Assembly: GCA_958450365.1 (NCBI GenBank) | Contig: CAUEEP010000916.1 | Location: 496,001 to 560,000 of the forward strand | Direction: 5' to 3' | Length of the DNA stretch: 64,000 nt | Source of the DNA: Mesorhabditis belari | Taxonomy: Eukaryota > Nematoda > Chromadorea > Rhabditida > Rhabditidae | In this document: positions 11,501-22,399 of the stretch, piece by piece | How positions within the stretch are numbered: position 1 is the stretch's first letter | Layout: each line of letters starts with the position of its first letter | The notes under the pieces: generated by a model | The model's input: only the letters and a program-made list of their open reading frames with translations | Told to the model about the DNA's origin: nothing | Databases searched by the model: none | Translations under genes and position numbers: made by a program

Positions 11501-13955
11501 GGTCAGTTGATCAGTTACAATTGAATTGAATTGAATAATTTATTGATTATTCGATGATCCGAAGATTACGTAAAGAGTACTTTAGTGTAATCACTAATTG
11601 TAATTGATTACGAGTCTGAGGCCATGCGGTAGATTATAAAGTATAAAAGTTTCGCGGAAGGGTGTCAGTTCAGCAATTCCGTTTGAAACAGGTGTATCTC
11701 ATTCAATAATTTAACTTGTCTAATCATATTTATTTTTTAGATCTAATATACATTTGTAAATACTTCCCCATTTTCTAAAAAATCCCAATTTTCGAACAAA
11801 GTCTATTCCCTTATCTGGCTCAACCTTTCCAAAGAAATCCGGTTCTTTCCCCAGGGCGATTGATCTCCCAAATTTCTCTCCCCACCCCCATGCGTTCGTG
11901 GTGTAATGGTCAGCATGGATGCCTTCCAAGCATTCGACGGGGGTTCGATTCCCCCCGAACGCAAATGTTTTTGCTTTTAAGCAAATTTTTCAGATATCTC
12001 CCAACCGTTCGCTTGCACTGTAATGGACAAATAGAAAGAGGATATCAAGAAAAATGCCAAGGATTTTATCAGGTTTTAAAATTATAGCTTTTCATTATAT
12101 TCTTCAGGATTGTCAACAATACATTTATCGAGGTGATCCACTCTATTCAACGGCTCATTCATTTAGCTCAGGTAAACCATTGAGAATTTTTTAAAAGACA
12201 AAATTTTAGGCGTTGGTCTGAATTTGGGATCGTGGGCGGTGAAAGGGATTCCATATTATCCGATTAATGAAGAAGGTTAGAAAGAGCTACATATAAACTT
12301 ATCAGTTGACAGTTCGATAGTCACTTTTCTGCAATCTTTGCCAGAATTTTTGACTTTTGACTTGAAAAAACTACGGTAAAAAAAACGTTCTAGAAAACAT
12401 TAAAAAGTCTAGAAAACAATTCTAGTTCTTAAAAAGAAGTCTAATCGGTTCTCTTAGCTTCTCTAAACTTTACCTGAATCAATGTAAGCCGAAAAAGAAG
12501 ATCCTGCTTTTGTCGTGTCTTCTTACTCGCTGAAGCATTAACGGAGAACTTGTACATCAACAAAAGAGTGACAATCAGTGTTCTATAATGTGAATCAAAT
12601 CTCGAATTTAAGAATTTTTTAGGAGCCATTGGCGCTGGACATTTAATGAATATCCCATTCGGATCATGGGGTGGCGGGTTCACTGATCATATTGGAGTCA
12701 GGTAAGATCTGAATCTACACAATGTTCAAGTTGTATTATCATTAATAGATTAAATAATAAGATACAGAGTCAAGGAGAAGCGATTTCTTTACTAACTATG
12801 AGGATATTTGAATTTTAACTTCATCTTAACATAACTTTAAAAGTTTCAAAGTCTCAAAGTTTCAAAATTCCAAAGTTCCAATGTTTCAAAGTCTCAAAGT
12901 TTAGTTCCAAAGTTCCAATGTTTCAAAGTCTCAAAGTTTCAAAGTTCCAAAGTTCCAAAGTTTCAAAGTTTCAAAGTTTCAAAGAAAGCTCGAACAGCAT
13001 CCTTTCAAAGTCGAACCATTTAGAGACTACTGGTCCCAATACACGGAAATCGGAGCAAACTGGTTTGTGGTGAAAAATTTTTTTAAAGGAAATCTTGCTT
13101 AGGTATGATGGAAAGTATGGGTACAAATCGGGTTGGAGTGCCCCGTTGGTGCAGAGTCTCGGTGTTGAGGGAGACTTGCACGCAACGGTAATTTGATATT
13201 ATAGCAAAATAAAACTACCCCCCCCCGCCAAATCACGTACAATATTATAGGCTTCGGTACCAATCCGTCCGGGCGAACTGGGGAAACCGATCGGCGTGGA
13301 TGTGGGCGGTGGGGTTGGACCGTACTATCAACAAAATCAACACGTTGGCGTCGACTATTTGAATGGACGAGTGAGTGACATTTGAGTAATTGCTGTAAAT
13401 GTAAGGTAAAGCCTTGTAATTGTATTTCGATCTAAACCCCGGTTATCCATTTGCATTTCATTTCACCGCAAGGTTGTTTCAAAGCTCGCTCACAGTCATC
13501 AAGATCACATGATCCCAAGAAGTACTTGGGATCATCAGGTCTATGTCAGGCTCAGGTCTAACTTAGAGATTTATTGAAAAATCTCTGTCCATCGCTGAGT
13601 TCATGAAAAGTTCAGTATACTGTAGGGTAAGGGTAGACCAGCAGCTAGACCTGTACCTTGATCTAGGCCTGATCTGAATCTGTCTCAGTTATATAGCATA
13701 CAAGTAGCTCATCCAGCTCTAAGAGCTGGATGAGCTGAAAAATCCCCGCTCATCTTTGGGCTCTTGAAAATCCGAGTATACTGCAGCTGATTCATAAAAA
13801 AAAAATCCCAAGAATATTGAATAGTTTTAGAGAAAAGTAATCTCTTGCTTTTGCAGGTAGGCACAAACTTTGGCGTGGCCGTTCCATTTACGGGCGTCGG
13901 CGTCAATACAGGACTCGGCATCAAATTTCCATCAATTGCCGATATTCAAGGATGA
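8535..13955 (+). CDS. Secreted protein of unknown family, Gly-rich C-terminal half
   Basis: I do not recognise the family. Fourteen frame-consistent exons: 8535-8596, 9940-10032, 10071-10154, 10199-10301, 11097-11135, 11287-11369, 11994-12072, 12108-12171, 12210-12275, 12623-12701, 13024-13062, 13103-13187, 13251-13370, 13857-13955. They total 1095 nt, 364 residues. Residues 1-16 (MLWILLLGCVVLVEGQ) are a clear signal peptide. Residues about 25-115 are charged and probably helical (MSRYMRRMDQWKAQREAYK, QRDRYYQDYFDRMKEYG, LLQKQAQERAKLEESMKYW). The C-terminal half is rich in Gly, Trp and Tyr (GVGLNLGSWAVKGIPYYP, PFGSWGGGFTDHIGVR, DVGGGVGPYYQQN, VPFTGVGVNTGLGIKFP) with few cysteines, suggesting a repetitive beta-structured or matrix-like secreted protein. 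The donor of the fifth exon was chosen for phase consistency (alternative at 11167). A tRNA gene lies in the intron before exon 7, on the same strand. Confidence 0.8.
8662..9055. repeat. Family C foldback element copy 1
   Basis: Ends are taccgtaaatactgtaataata and tattacagtatttacggta. Inside are the inverted pairs tagctgaaattcagggctatttttt/aatagccctgaatttcagcta and gtctagctttgaacg/cgttcaaagctagac. Copies also at 46094-46364 and 53665-54492. It lies in intron 1 of the secreted-protein gene. Confidence 0.88.
9076..9432. repeat. Foldback element with long arms
   Basis: The left arm (ctttggtggttgggagg...ttttatcctggcttagttg...atctattctagggtaat) is matched by its reverse complement at about 9340-9432 (attaccctagaatagat...caactaagccaggataaaa...cccaaccaccaaag). 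Arms about 110 bp with scattered mismatches. Confidence 0.88.
10619..10996. repeat. Palindromic element with G/C-run arms
   Basis: gtcgttactatacatttcga followed by repeated C5-6 tracts (gtgtccccc) is mirrored by repeated gggggacac and tcgaaatgtatagtcgttac. The tips of the stem are aaatcacaactttttgctc/gagcaaaaagttgtgattt around a 110-bp centre. Intronic in the secreted-protein gene. Confidence 0.9.
11892..11963 (+). tRNA. tRNA-Gly (UCC)
   Basis: A complete cloverleaf can be drawn. Acceptor stem GCGTTCG/CGAACGC (perfect, 7 bp) with discriminator A, D-loop GTGTAATGGTCAGC, anticodon arm GATGC-CTTCCAA-GCATT with anticodon TCC, and T arm GGGGG-TTCGATT-CCCCC. The A and B boxes (TGGTGTAATGGTC, GGTTCGATTCC) are canonical. 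It is in an intron of the secreted-protein gene, 31 bp before the next exon, on the same strand. A T-rich run (tgtttttgctttt) follows it and can serve as the Pol III terminator. No intron and no CCA encoded. Confidence 0.95.
12840..12985. repeat. Simple array of (gtttcaaa/gttccaaa) units
   Basis: About fifteen imperfect copies of an 8-10 bp unit such as tttcaaagtt and ttccaaagtt in an intron. Confidence 0.85.
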
Positions 13956-14458
13956 TTTTAGTGCTTTATGTCTCCAAATTGTATGCAAATTTCCATATAT
14001 AAATCAAATCTTTATGTACATCACAAAAAAAAAGACTAACAGGGAGTTTTTTTTCTAAATTTCTTGAGCAAACATGTGATCACAAAGAGAAAAGACACTG
14101 TAAAATCAAAAAATTTAAAACGTTACATCGTAAAACAAACTTAAAAAGCTATAAAAACTAAGTGAGATATCAATATTTCTGAGAAGGTAATCAGATTTTT
14201 TTTTATAAAGGAAAATTGACATTTTGCTTGTAAGACAACCGCTAAACAAAGCACCAATCGATCGATTCGAGAGGCCAATCAAATCACAACAACAACAACA
14301 ACAACAAAAAGCAAAAAAAAAGCAAAAATTGAATATTTTATATACATGAAATCATCTAAAGAAGCTGGGTTTTAAGATTTTAAAGTAAAATATTTGAATA
14401 AAATAATATTTTATTGAGCAATAACGTTGGCTATGTATGGGAAAATTGGTTAGTTTGT
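13956..14458. other. Intergenic, 3' flank of the secreted-protein gene
   Basis: AT-rich, with a (caa)n tract near 14288-14310 and several poly-A runs. No coding signal seen. Confidence 0.5.
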
Positions 14459-15022
14459 AGAGTGTGTTCCTCGCGAGTAAGTAATTAAAGTAATTAGACC
14501 CGAGTAAGTAAAGTAATTAGACTCGAGTAAGTAACTCGAGTGAAATTTGTATGAGTAATTTTTACGTCGATTAATCGACGCTTTTTGGTCGAGTAACTAC
14601 GAGGCAATCCTCTTTAAACGCCGAGTAAATGGAATATCTTTATATCTTGAAGGGAATTTGCTGAATAACTACGAGGCAATCCACTTTACACGTCGAGTAA
14701 ATTGAATATCTTTACATTTGGCGGGAATTTGCTGAGTAACTACGAGGCAATCCACTTTACACGTCGAGCAAATGGAATATCTTTATATCTTGAAGGGAAT
14801 TTGCTGAGTAACTACGAGGCAATCCTCTTTACACGTCGAGTAAATTGAATATCTTTACATTTGACGGGAATTTCCCACCAAATCATTTAAACGGCTGAAT
14901 ATCTTTAAAAAGAGTCTTATATAAGTCATCGATCCTCATTTTTTTGCGCCAATTTTTTTGCGATAATTTTTCCGAAGTGTGCGTTTTAAAAAAAGCGCAT
15001 TACTCGTGAGGAACACACTCTA
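14459..15022. repeat. Family D element copy 1 (TIR AGAGTGTGTTCCTCGCGAGT)
   Basis: The left end agagtgtgttcctcgcgagta and right end tactcgtgaggaacacactct are inverted. The inside carries three to four direct repeats of about 95 bp (actacgaggcaatcc...cacgtcgagtaaattgaata...gggaatttgctgagta) between about 14590 and 14875. No ORF of note. Related copies at 36531 and 43878. Confidence 0.88.
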
Positions 15023-15402
15023 ACCAGAACTCTTTCTGTGTCCTGTTTCTCGACACACTCTAGTTATGGTAGCTCTTTCCAAGAAAATACTTATCCGTTA
15101 TACCCCCACATGCATCATGTATGCTTAAATCCCCTCAAATTAGCATACCATTTAAATTACCATGGGAAAAAAGGGAAGAAAAAAAAGGGAATGCTTCTAT
15201 TAGAATAATCAGCGGCATTTACTCACATTTTTACGTTCTTAAAACAACTATTCAATGGTGTTTAAAAATGAAAAAAAAACAACCAAACTCAATACACTAG
15301 AAGGGATGCATTTACATTTTTGAGTACAAAGTAAACCGTAAAAACGTTCTCTGAACAAAAATGCTGTAAAGATGAGTAGAATCGTTCTATAAAGAAGACT
15401 TT

Positions 15403-18400
15403 TTAAAGAGTAAAAGCTCGACTTTTTGTTTCATATTGTTCCTCATTGGAAACGGTTTGAATTTCGTGTTCTTTTTCCTCTTCTTCACAAACGTCGATCA
15501 CTGGTTCAAGTGGTGGAATCAGCTCGGAGATGGCTCTCGGTCGAGACTAAATAAGAATAATATTGTTCAAACTTTATAAAGTATAAATAGCATTTGTTAT
15601 TTTATTGTTCCTCGTCTTTTTCACTTATATTGTGATGATTTCTTTGCTACTTTGTACTTTTTTTTCTTTGACTTGTACTTGTACACAAAAGATTACCTCA
15701 ATATCGACGAGCAACGAGGCCATCGATGGGCTGCTGACTGATGAAGGCCTGGAAATTTGCATTGAAGATGGGAATTCAATTTTATAGTATTTTAGCTTTT
15801 CTAGCTATCGTAACTTTTCATTATCCATCTTTTAGAAAATCCTTTGCTCGGTGGAACTGCTCGCCTGGAATCTACTCTACAGTTTGGAAGAGGAAAACTT
15901 GAGGTGCAAATTTCATATTTCTCAGCTAACTTCTCAGCTAACATCTACAATTTCAAATCTATTCTATTCCAATCAGTAACCCTTTTTTGAATCTATCCAA
16001 CCCCGGCTGCTTCGTGTAAATTTTATGGGAATTTCGTGGTGTCTCACCAGCTCACTCTGTCTCACCAGCCTTTCCTTGTCTCCCCAAAATTTCCCCGAAA
16101 CGCCCAGCTCTTTTCTTTCCACGAAAAGCCATTTTTTTCTTTTTTTTCGAATTGCAGCGATAACAATTTACCGTTGTTTCACGGAATTTTTCTGAAGACT
16201 GAGATTTCTCTTTCCGAAAGTGTTTCATGATGGGGAAAGGGTTGACCGAATCACTCCGGAACCATTCACTGCCCAACACAAGAATTTTTCCGATCGCCAT
16301 TTTTAGTGCCCGCGAATCGTTTTGTGGGGAGAGAATTTATGATCTCATGAGTTGCTTGGATAGACAAATATTCGGAAAGAAGTGTAGAGGATCGATAAAT
16401 GGAAAGCCTTTGCTATAGTACGGTAGATCGAACTAGCTAACGTATAATTCAACTGACAATACAATATCAGTACAAGTCCAACAGAGCCTAAAACCGGTTT
16501 AGCAACTTGAACTTAAGTAAGGGTCAATTGTAAAGTTTATTAGTGTAGATTTCAACTGGAGACACTTTCTCACTGTTAGCTTTAGATTTACAAGTACATG
16601 TTAGTCTAATTAACAGTACAGTTAGTCTAATTAACACTACAGTTCAGTACTGATCAAAGCGGGAATAGTTTTTCTTTCTTTCTACGCTTCTAAGCTAAGG
16701 AAAAGAAGCTTTCTAACTTTCAAGAGCTCAAGTTACCTGTCTTGCAAATGTCGGCGAATGTGCTTCTCGAGCATGGCTGGGCTCTTCGACACATGTTTGC
16801 AATGGGGACATTTTCGCGAACCTAAAAATGCTCTAGATCGTTCATTTGTTCACCTAAAATCTTCCATTGCTAGTTGATTCCAATTGAACAAGTTCTATCA
16901 CTTTTTACATTATTTCACTTGTTATAGCTTTACCTTGATCGATACTTTCCGGCAATGGGACGCCATGACGGTAGTATTTATGAAAGTGGATGTATCTGAA
17001 AAGTGATCGGGGTAAATAAGGCAAACAAGAACCAAAAAATTGAACGCTAAAGTATATAAAGAAAAATAAACAAAGAAAAATAAGCAAATCAAAATAAGCA
17101 AATAAAAAAAAAGCCAACCTTGCTTCCCTGGTGGCAAACTGGCAATCGCCCATATCGCATTTGATTGGCGGATTTCGGTGATAGATCGTCACATGATAGG
17201 AAACCGAGTTGTAACGACCTAGATTTTAAATCTACTTATGCGATTTGCATTTATATGCTTACCGTAAACTTTCTTACAAACAGTGCACATGAAACCGTTC
17301 TCGGTCTTCTCGATGTATTTCTTGTTTCGACACCAGCCTGGAAATGAGGGATTGCGAGTGGGATGTTTTTCTGATTTAGACTGACTTTCTCACTGTTAGC
17401 TTTAGATTTACAAGTACATGTTAGTCTAGTTAACAGTACAGTTAGTCTAATTAACAATACAGTTAGTCTAATTAACAGTACATGTTAGTCTAGTTAACAG
17501 TAGAATTAGTCTAAATAACAGTACAGTTAGTCTAATTAACAGTACAGTTAGTCTAATTAACAGTACATGTTAGTCTAGTTAACAGTAGAATTAGTCTAAA
17601 TAACAGTACAGTTAGTCTAATTAACAATACAGTTAGTCTAATTAACAGTACATGTTAGTCTAATTAACAGTACAGTTAGTCTAAATAACAGTACAGTTAG
17701 TCTAATTAACAATACAGTTAGTCTAATTAACAGTACAGTTAGTCTAAATAACAGTACAGTTCAGTACTGATCAAAGCGGGAACAGTTCCGAAGCTTGTAC
17801 TAACAGACTGACTTTCGCCTTTACTAACACCAAAATTCTTTAGATATATTCAGTGTATTGTCCTTTGTGAATGCTCTATCAATCTCTAATCTTTACCTTC
17901 TTTTTCACTACTCGCAATGAACGTCTCTTGATCGTCATCCATCGATTCTTGCTTCTTTATCGTGCTTTCACTTGCCAAACGACGTCTTCGAGATGTCTGA
18001 ATAAAAATTAGTATAACTACTTACTGGTTAATTGGTTAAAGTACTGGTTATGATGAGTTGAATGATGATATTTTTATGAATTCCAGTCTAGACTTTCCAG
18101 ATAATCAAAGATTTTGATTACTTTATTACTTAGTAACTAAACCAGGTTCGATCATTATTCTAAACGTCCTCTATTTTATTCTAGAACTATGAATCGTTTG
18201 CTGCTTCTCGTACTATCAATAGCTATTGTAAAAGAGGGATTGTGAACGTTGTGAGTGAACAATAGCTATTGATAGCTATTGATAGCTTTTCCAAATACCT
18301 CATGTGCTGGATTGACCTCGATGACGCTCGACTGGATGAGGGACGATTGCGCGAAGTTGAAAGCCGACATTTGATTGAGCAACTAGAAAGGGATTAATGA

Positions 18401-19094
18401 CTAAAAGATATTAAGAATTTCTTGCAATTGCAAGAATTGCAAGAATTCAAAAAGAATGATCAACTCACAATTTGCAATAGATTCGGATTTGGGTTCAGAA
18501 ATGGGAGATCGAGCCCGGGAATGACGGATGTCGATGGTAGGCTCGTCAATAGGGGCAATAGGTTCAATTGGGGCACTTCTAAACGTAAATTTGAAGAAGT
18601 AGCTTCATTTTAAGACATAGAATTACTATAATAGGTATTTTGAAAAATAATTCATTACCATTAAACTGGGGTAGCGATTTCTCCGCGAGTTTCTTGATTT
18701 CCTGCGTTAAATGAAGCATTTTTGTTTGCTCGGCAAGTCGCAGCATCTTAAATTCAAATTTTTTCAATTTTATCAATTTTACTTAATCTATCTTATATTT
18801 TATATCTTTATATTCTATATAACTAATACAAAAAGACAACTAAACTATCGTAATCCAAATGTTTACAATTCATTAGCTCAATTTGGATCAAATTGGCTTC
18901 ATTAGCTCAAATTCGATGAGGAAAGTCAATAAATAATACGAAAATCGGCTTATTAAACTAAAATGACGTTGGATTACGGTAGTTTTAAGTGCCCTTTAGG
19001 AAATTTAATTAAACGTTTCAACAAAGTACATTAAACATTTCAACAAGTTCATTTTAAAAATCCCCCAAACCTGATCCGTTGTCACGCCGTCCAT
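15403..19094 (-). CDS. C2H2 zinc-finger protein (three fingers)
   Basis: Nuclear, DNA-binding role inferred from the fingers. Exons from the 5' end: 19094-19071, 18746-18659, 18578-18469, 18382-18299, 17996-17897, 17337-17263, 17218-17119, 16995-16934, 16821-16737, 15748-15697, 15546-15403. They total 924 nt, 307 residues, with all phases consistent. Start MDGVTTDQ, then a short leucine-rich helix (MLRLAEQTKMLHLTQEIKKL) that could be a coiled coil, a Ser/Pro-rich region with possible phosphosites (HSRARSPISEPKSES), and a basic patch TSRRRRL. Finger 1: FMCTVCKKVYGRYNSVSYH with H at +4 (C-X2-C...H-X4-H). Finger 2: KCDMGDCQFATREARYIHFH with a wider C-X4-C. Finger 3: KCPHCKHVSKSPAMLEKH with H at +3. 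The tail is acidic (VCEEEEKEHEIQ). I do not recognise a specific orthologue. Two introns carry the same minisatellite. Confidence 0.88.
16563..16672. repeat. Short-array copy of the TTAGTCTAATTAACAGTACA minisatellite
   Basis: Flanks (actttctcactgttagcttt at the left, cagtactgatcaaagcggga at the right) are the same as those of the long array at 17378-17790, but only two or three repeat units lie between them. Confidence 0.9.
17378..17790. repeat. Long minisatellite of about 22 bp (agtctaattaacagtacagtt)
   Basis: About sixteen units varying between cagttagtctaattaacagta and catgttagtctagttaacag, in an intron of the zinc-finger gene. Confidence 0.92.
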
Positions 19095-19477
19095 TTCAAA
19101 AACGCAAAACTTCTTTGTGCCCAGGGTTAGGAAAGATTAAGATCTAAGAATTTCCAATAAAACTATGCTATCGGGCTTTCAAAGAAAAACAAACAAAGTA
19201 CAGTAATCTTTGAGGAAAACGATGAATCACTTTGTTTGAGAAATTTCAAATCTAACAAAAGACAAAGAAATTTCAAATAAACAAATATAGAGGAATTTTC
19301 TTGAAGAGAAAAATTGCAGAGATGACGTGACGGGAAAGAAAGAAGAAAAGAAGAAAGAAAGAAAGGGAAAGAAAGAAGAAAAGAAGAAAGAAAGAAAGAA
19401 AGGGAAAGAAAGAAGAAAAGAGAACAGTTTTTTAGTGAAAAGTTTGATGGTAAACAGATAAAGATATAGATAAAGAT
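19095..19477. other. Upstream flank of the zinc-finger gene with purine-rich tract
   Basis: Contains a (gaaagaaagaagaaaa) purine tract at about 19334-19425. No gene seen; promoter elements not recognised. Confidence 0.5.
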
Positions 19478-19699
19478 TACCGTATTTTCTCTAATAGTAG
19501 TGCACCCTGAGCTTTGCCTAAATTGCTCGAAATCTCGAGAACCGCTTATCAGAACTTATTGATGTGGGGTCGGAAAATGTAGCTGACGATGAGATCTAGT
19601 GGGGGATTTGAGTATTGAGCTTCTGTAAAAGCTTGGAAACCGTAAAATAGTGATCAACTCGGCTCGCCGGGGTGCACTACTATTAGAGAAAATACAGTA
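19478..19699. repeat. Family A MITE copy 3 (opposite orientation to 1966)
   Basis: Full-length, from taccgtattttctctaatag to ctattagagaaaatacagta. It is one of the best-preserved copies. Confidence 0.92.
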
Positions 19700-20877
19700 G
19701 ATAGATATGAAGATTTCAAGAAAACAGATTACTAGAAGAAATGCTTAATAGCACTTGTTAGCACTTGACGACTTGTTATCTCGATAATCTATTTGTTATT
19801 TAGATACGTATTCTGCAACGATATCGCTGCTCTGATATCGCTCCAGCAAAGCGATTTTTATGATAAAAGCATATTCTACCAGCTTCAAAACAATTGTCGA
19901 CCCTATTTTCTCTACCAAATCTGACTTTATAAAGTAAAAAATTGTATGAACAGTATTGGTATTCAATTTTTAAGACTTTTTGTTGTCCTACAATCAATTT
20001 CTTTTTGAAAACTGTTGAAAAGCTTTCCAAGAAAGCTTCAGAAACAGTCATTCTTTAATGTTTTGTTTGAATATCTTTACAAACTAAGTAATTACTAGCA
20101 AAGAAAGTATTTTTTCTTTAGCTAAGAGATGAGATGACATCATTTTTATTCAGATATTCTGGAAAAACGACTAAACGATTAAACAATGAGTGGTGGTGGG
20201 AGATTGGTGGGAGATTTTAATAATCAATCAATCAAAAAAAGATAGTTGAACCTATCATTCTATCAATTTTGAATTCAATTGGATAACTTTTGACCTTTTT
20301 TTATTAAATAATCGCACTGCAAAAACTGCAAAAAGTTATCCTGGCAGTTAGTGCACCCAGAGCGTCGCCTAAATTGCTCGAAATCTCGTCCAGTCCAGAA
20401 ATAATCCTTTCACTTATCAAATTGCTTAACAAATCAGTGAAAATATAAACCAAAAAAAAGGAAATGACGAGGTTGGGAAATTTTGAAATTTTGAAAAGAG
20501 TCGAAGAATTGAAGACAGTCCCGATGACCGTTCAAGGGATTTTTATGGAAAAAATTGAGTGTTTCAAAGAAAGAAAAAGGACAGAAGAGATAACGGAAGA
20601 AAAAAAGTGTTTGAATGGAGACTCTAGAGAATTTTTGAACAGAAAAGTGATAAGGTTGACGAGAGGACAAAGCCCTGAGAAAATTCTGGAGAAAATAATG
20701 AGCAGGGGAAGCGATTCTCGTGACTCGAGAAGAGCAGCAAAAACAAGGAGATTCGGGGGATACGATTGGATTTGGTTTTGCCAAGAAATTGGGATTTTTA
20801 GCTAGAAGATTGCCTGCAATCTAGGGCAGAGCCAGGTTCTGGCCTGAAGTTTAGATTCTGGCGAGTCCAGGAACTCT
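19700..20877. other. No recognised gene; a 113-codon open frame at 20464-20805
   Basis: The + strand frame at 20464-20805 (MTRLGNFEILKRVEELKTVP..., Lys/Arg/Glu-rich) and a 116-codon antisense frame overlap exactly. Neither has a recognised motif or a visible splice context. A fragment of family A sits at about 20348-20395 (gtgcacccagagcgtcgcctaaattgctcg). Confidence 0.3.
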
Positions 20878-20879
20878 TT

Positions 20880-21110
20880 GTGGATCAGGATACAAGGTCA
20901 GGTAGGCCAGGCAAGGTCAAGGTCCGCCAGGCCAAGCAAAGTCAAGGTCCGCCAGACCAGGGTCTGCAAGATCAGGCAGGCCAGGCAAGGTCAAAGTCCT
21001 CCAGACCAGGATCTGCAAGGTCAGGCAGGCCAGGTAAGCTCAAGGTCCTCCAAGCCAGAGTCTGCAAGGCCCGCCAGGCCAGGCAAGGTCAGGCAAAGCC
21101 AGAGAACAAG
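20880..21110. repeat. GC-richer minisatellite (aggccaggcaaggtcaaggtc)
   Basis: Imperfect units of about 30-60 bp built from gccaggcaaggtcaaggtcc and gccagaccagggtctgcaag. Open frames through it are by-products of the repeat. Similar words recur at 33400-33720. Confidence 0.85.
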
Positions 21111-21737
21111 CCAGAATCTAGAACAGCCTATTCAAGAACCAAATCAAAGGCTTATAGTAAAGCTTAAATTGCAATTGTCTATCGCTTATCTTTGGTTATC
21201 TGGATCCGGTAAGCTTATCAGATCTATTTTATGAAATTCAATCTAATATAAAAGCATTTTAAGGTCCTACTGTTCTTACTACCGTAAAGTACAGTAAAAC
21301 TGTCTGCTATATTTGCACATTAGCACATTAAAGTTGACTAATCTAAAGAATCAAGCTAAGAAAGTGTCCAAGGTTCAAAATCCAAAATGGTCAAGTTCCA
21401 AAAAGATTGCCAGGCTTCCAATCAAAGTTTTGTCAATTTCTCGCTAAACTCTTAGCTTTGTTATAATATTTTTCTTACCTTAATGACCTCATTAAATTTT
21501 TTCAAATCAACATGTTTTTCCCATTAATTTGAAGCCCTTTCTTGGCACATGAAAAAGGCTTTTCCCGGAGAGGTGAAAATCAAGTGATAGGCTGTTTTGT
21601 TTTCATCTCAATTTCGTGGCTTTCTCGACAAACTTTCAAAACAATTCCTCTTTGAAAACAATTTCTTACCGTAACGAGGAAACAAATTTAAAAAAAGCCA
21701 TGTGACGATTTCTGGAGGATTTTTCTTTCGTAAATAG

Positions 21738-21808
21738 TGGAAAGCTTCGTGGACTAGAAAGCTTCGTGGACTGGAAAGCTTCGTGGACTAGAAAGCTTCG
21801 TGGACTTT
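21738..21808. repeat. Four-copy 21-bp repeat (gaaagcttcgtggactagaaa)
   Basis: Four near-perfect copies of agcttcgtggactagaaa. Confidence 0.9.
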
Positions 21809-22167
21809 AGAATCGATGAGTCACCTTTTTTTTTGCTCAAAACAGCCTCGAATCGATCGTAAAATTTGCTATTTTTAGGTAAGAGTTGATAAAAGTGATG
21901 CTGGCTATTGTATTACTTTGAAGTTTTTGTTTTTCTCCTATTTGAAGCTATTATGTACTTTGTGCTGTTGTAAACGGTCGCTTTTTGGCTAAGAAAAGTT
22001 TTGGTATGCGAGAAAACGCTTGTTTAGTTACAATTACAAATAAAACTAGAAATAAACAGTGATAGGTATAAAATGTAAAGTAATCCGTATGAGAATTCAT
22101 AAAAAGCATACAGTTTTAGCTCTGAATTACTGTAGCTAGAGGATGAAAAGGAATCCGAGCAATTAAG

Positions 22168-22395
22168 AAAGCAGGCTGTAGGACTGTAGCTGTAGGACTG
22201 TAGCTGTAGGACTGTAGCTGTAGGACTGTAGCTGTAGGACTGTAGCTGTAGGACTAGGACTGTAGCTGTAGGACTGTAGCTGTAGCTGTAGGACTGTAGC
22301 TGTAGGACTAGGACTGTAGGGACTGTAGCTGTAGGACTAGGACTGTAGCTGTAGGACTGTAGCTGTAGGACTGTAGCTGTAGGACTGTAGGTCAT
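22168..22395. repeat. Minisatellite of GTAGCTGTAGGACT
   Basis: Units of 14-20 bp (ctgtagctgtaggactaggactgtag). The antisense open frame rich in SYSPTATV is produced by the repeat and is not taken as a gene. Confidence 0.92.
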
Positions 22396-22399
22396 GAAA

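Noticed and set aside
20434..20805. 113-codon + frame and its 116-codon antisense partner
   Set aside because: Kept only as a low-confidence remark: both strands are open over the same span, no motif is recognised, no splice signals support it.
20878..21234. Overlapping + strand frames of 95 and 118 codons, Gln/Arg/Ser-rich
   Set aside because: Both come from the same GC-richer minisatellite in two frames; no conserved motif.
22024..22395. Minus-strand 123-codon frame SYSPTATVLQLQ
   Set aside because: Translation of the gtagctgtaggact array.
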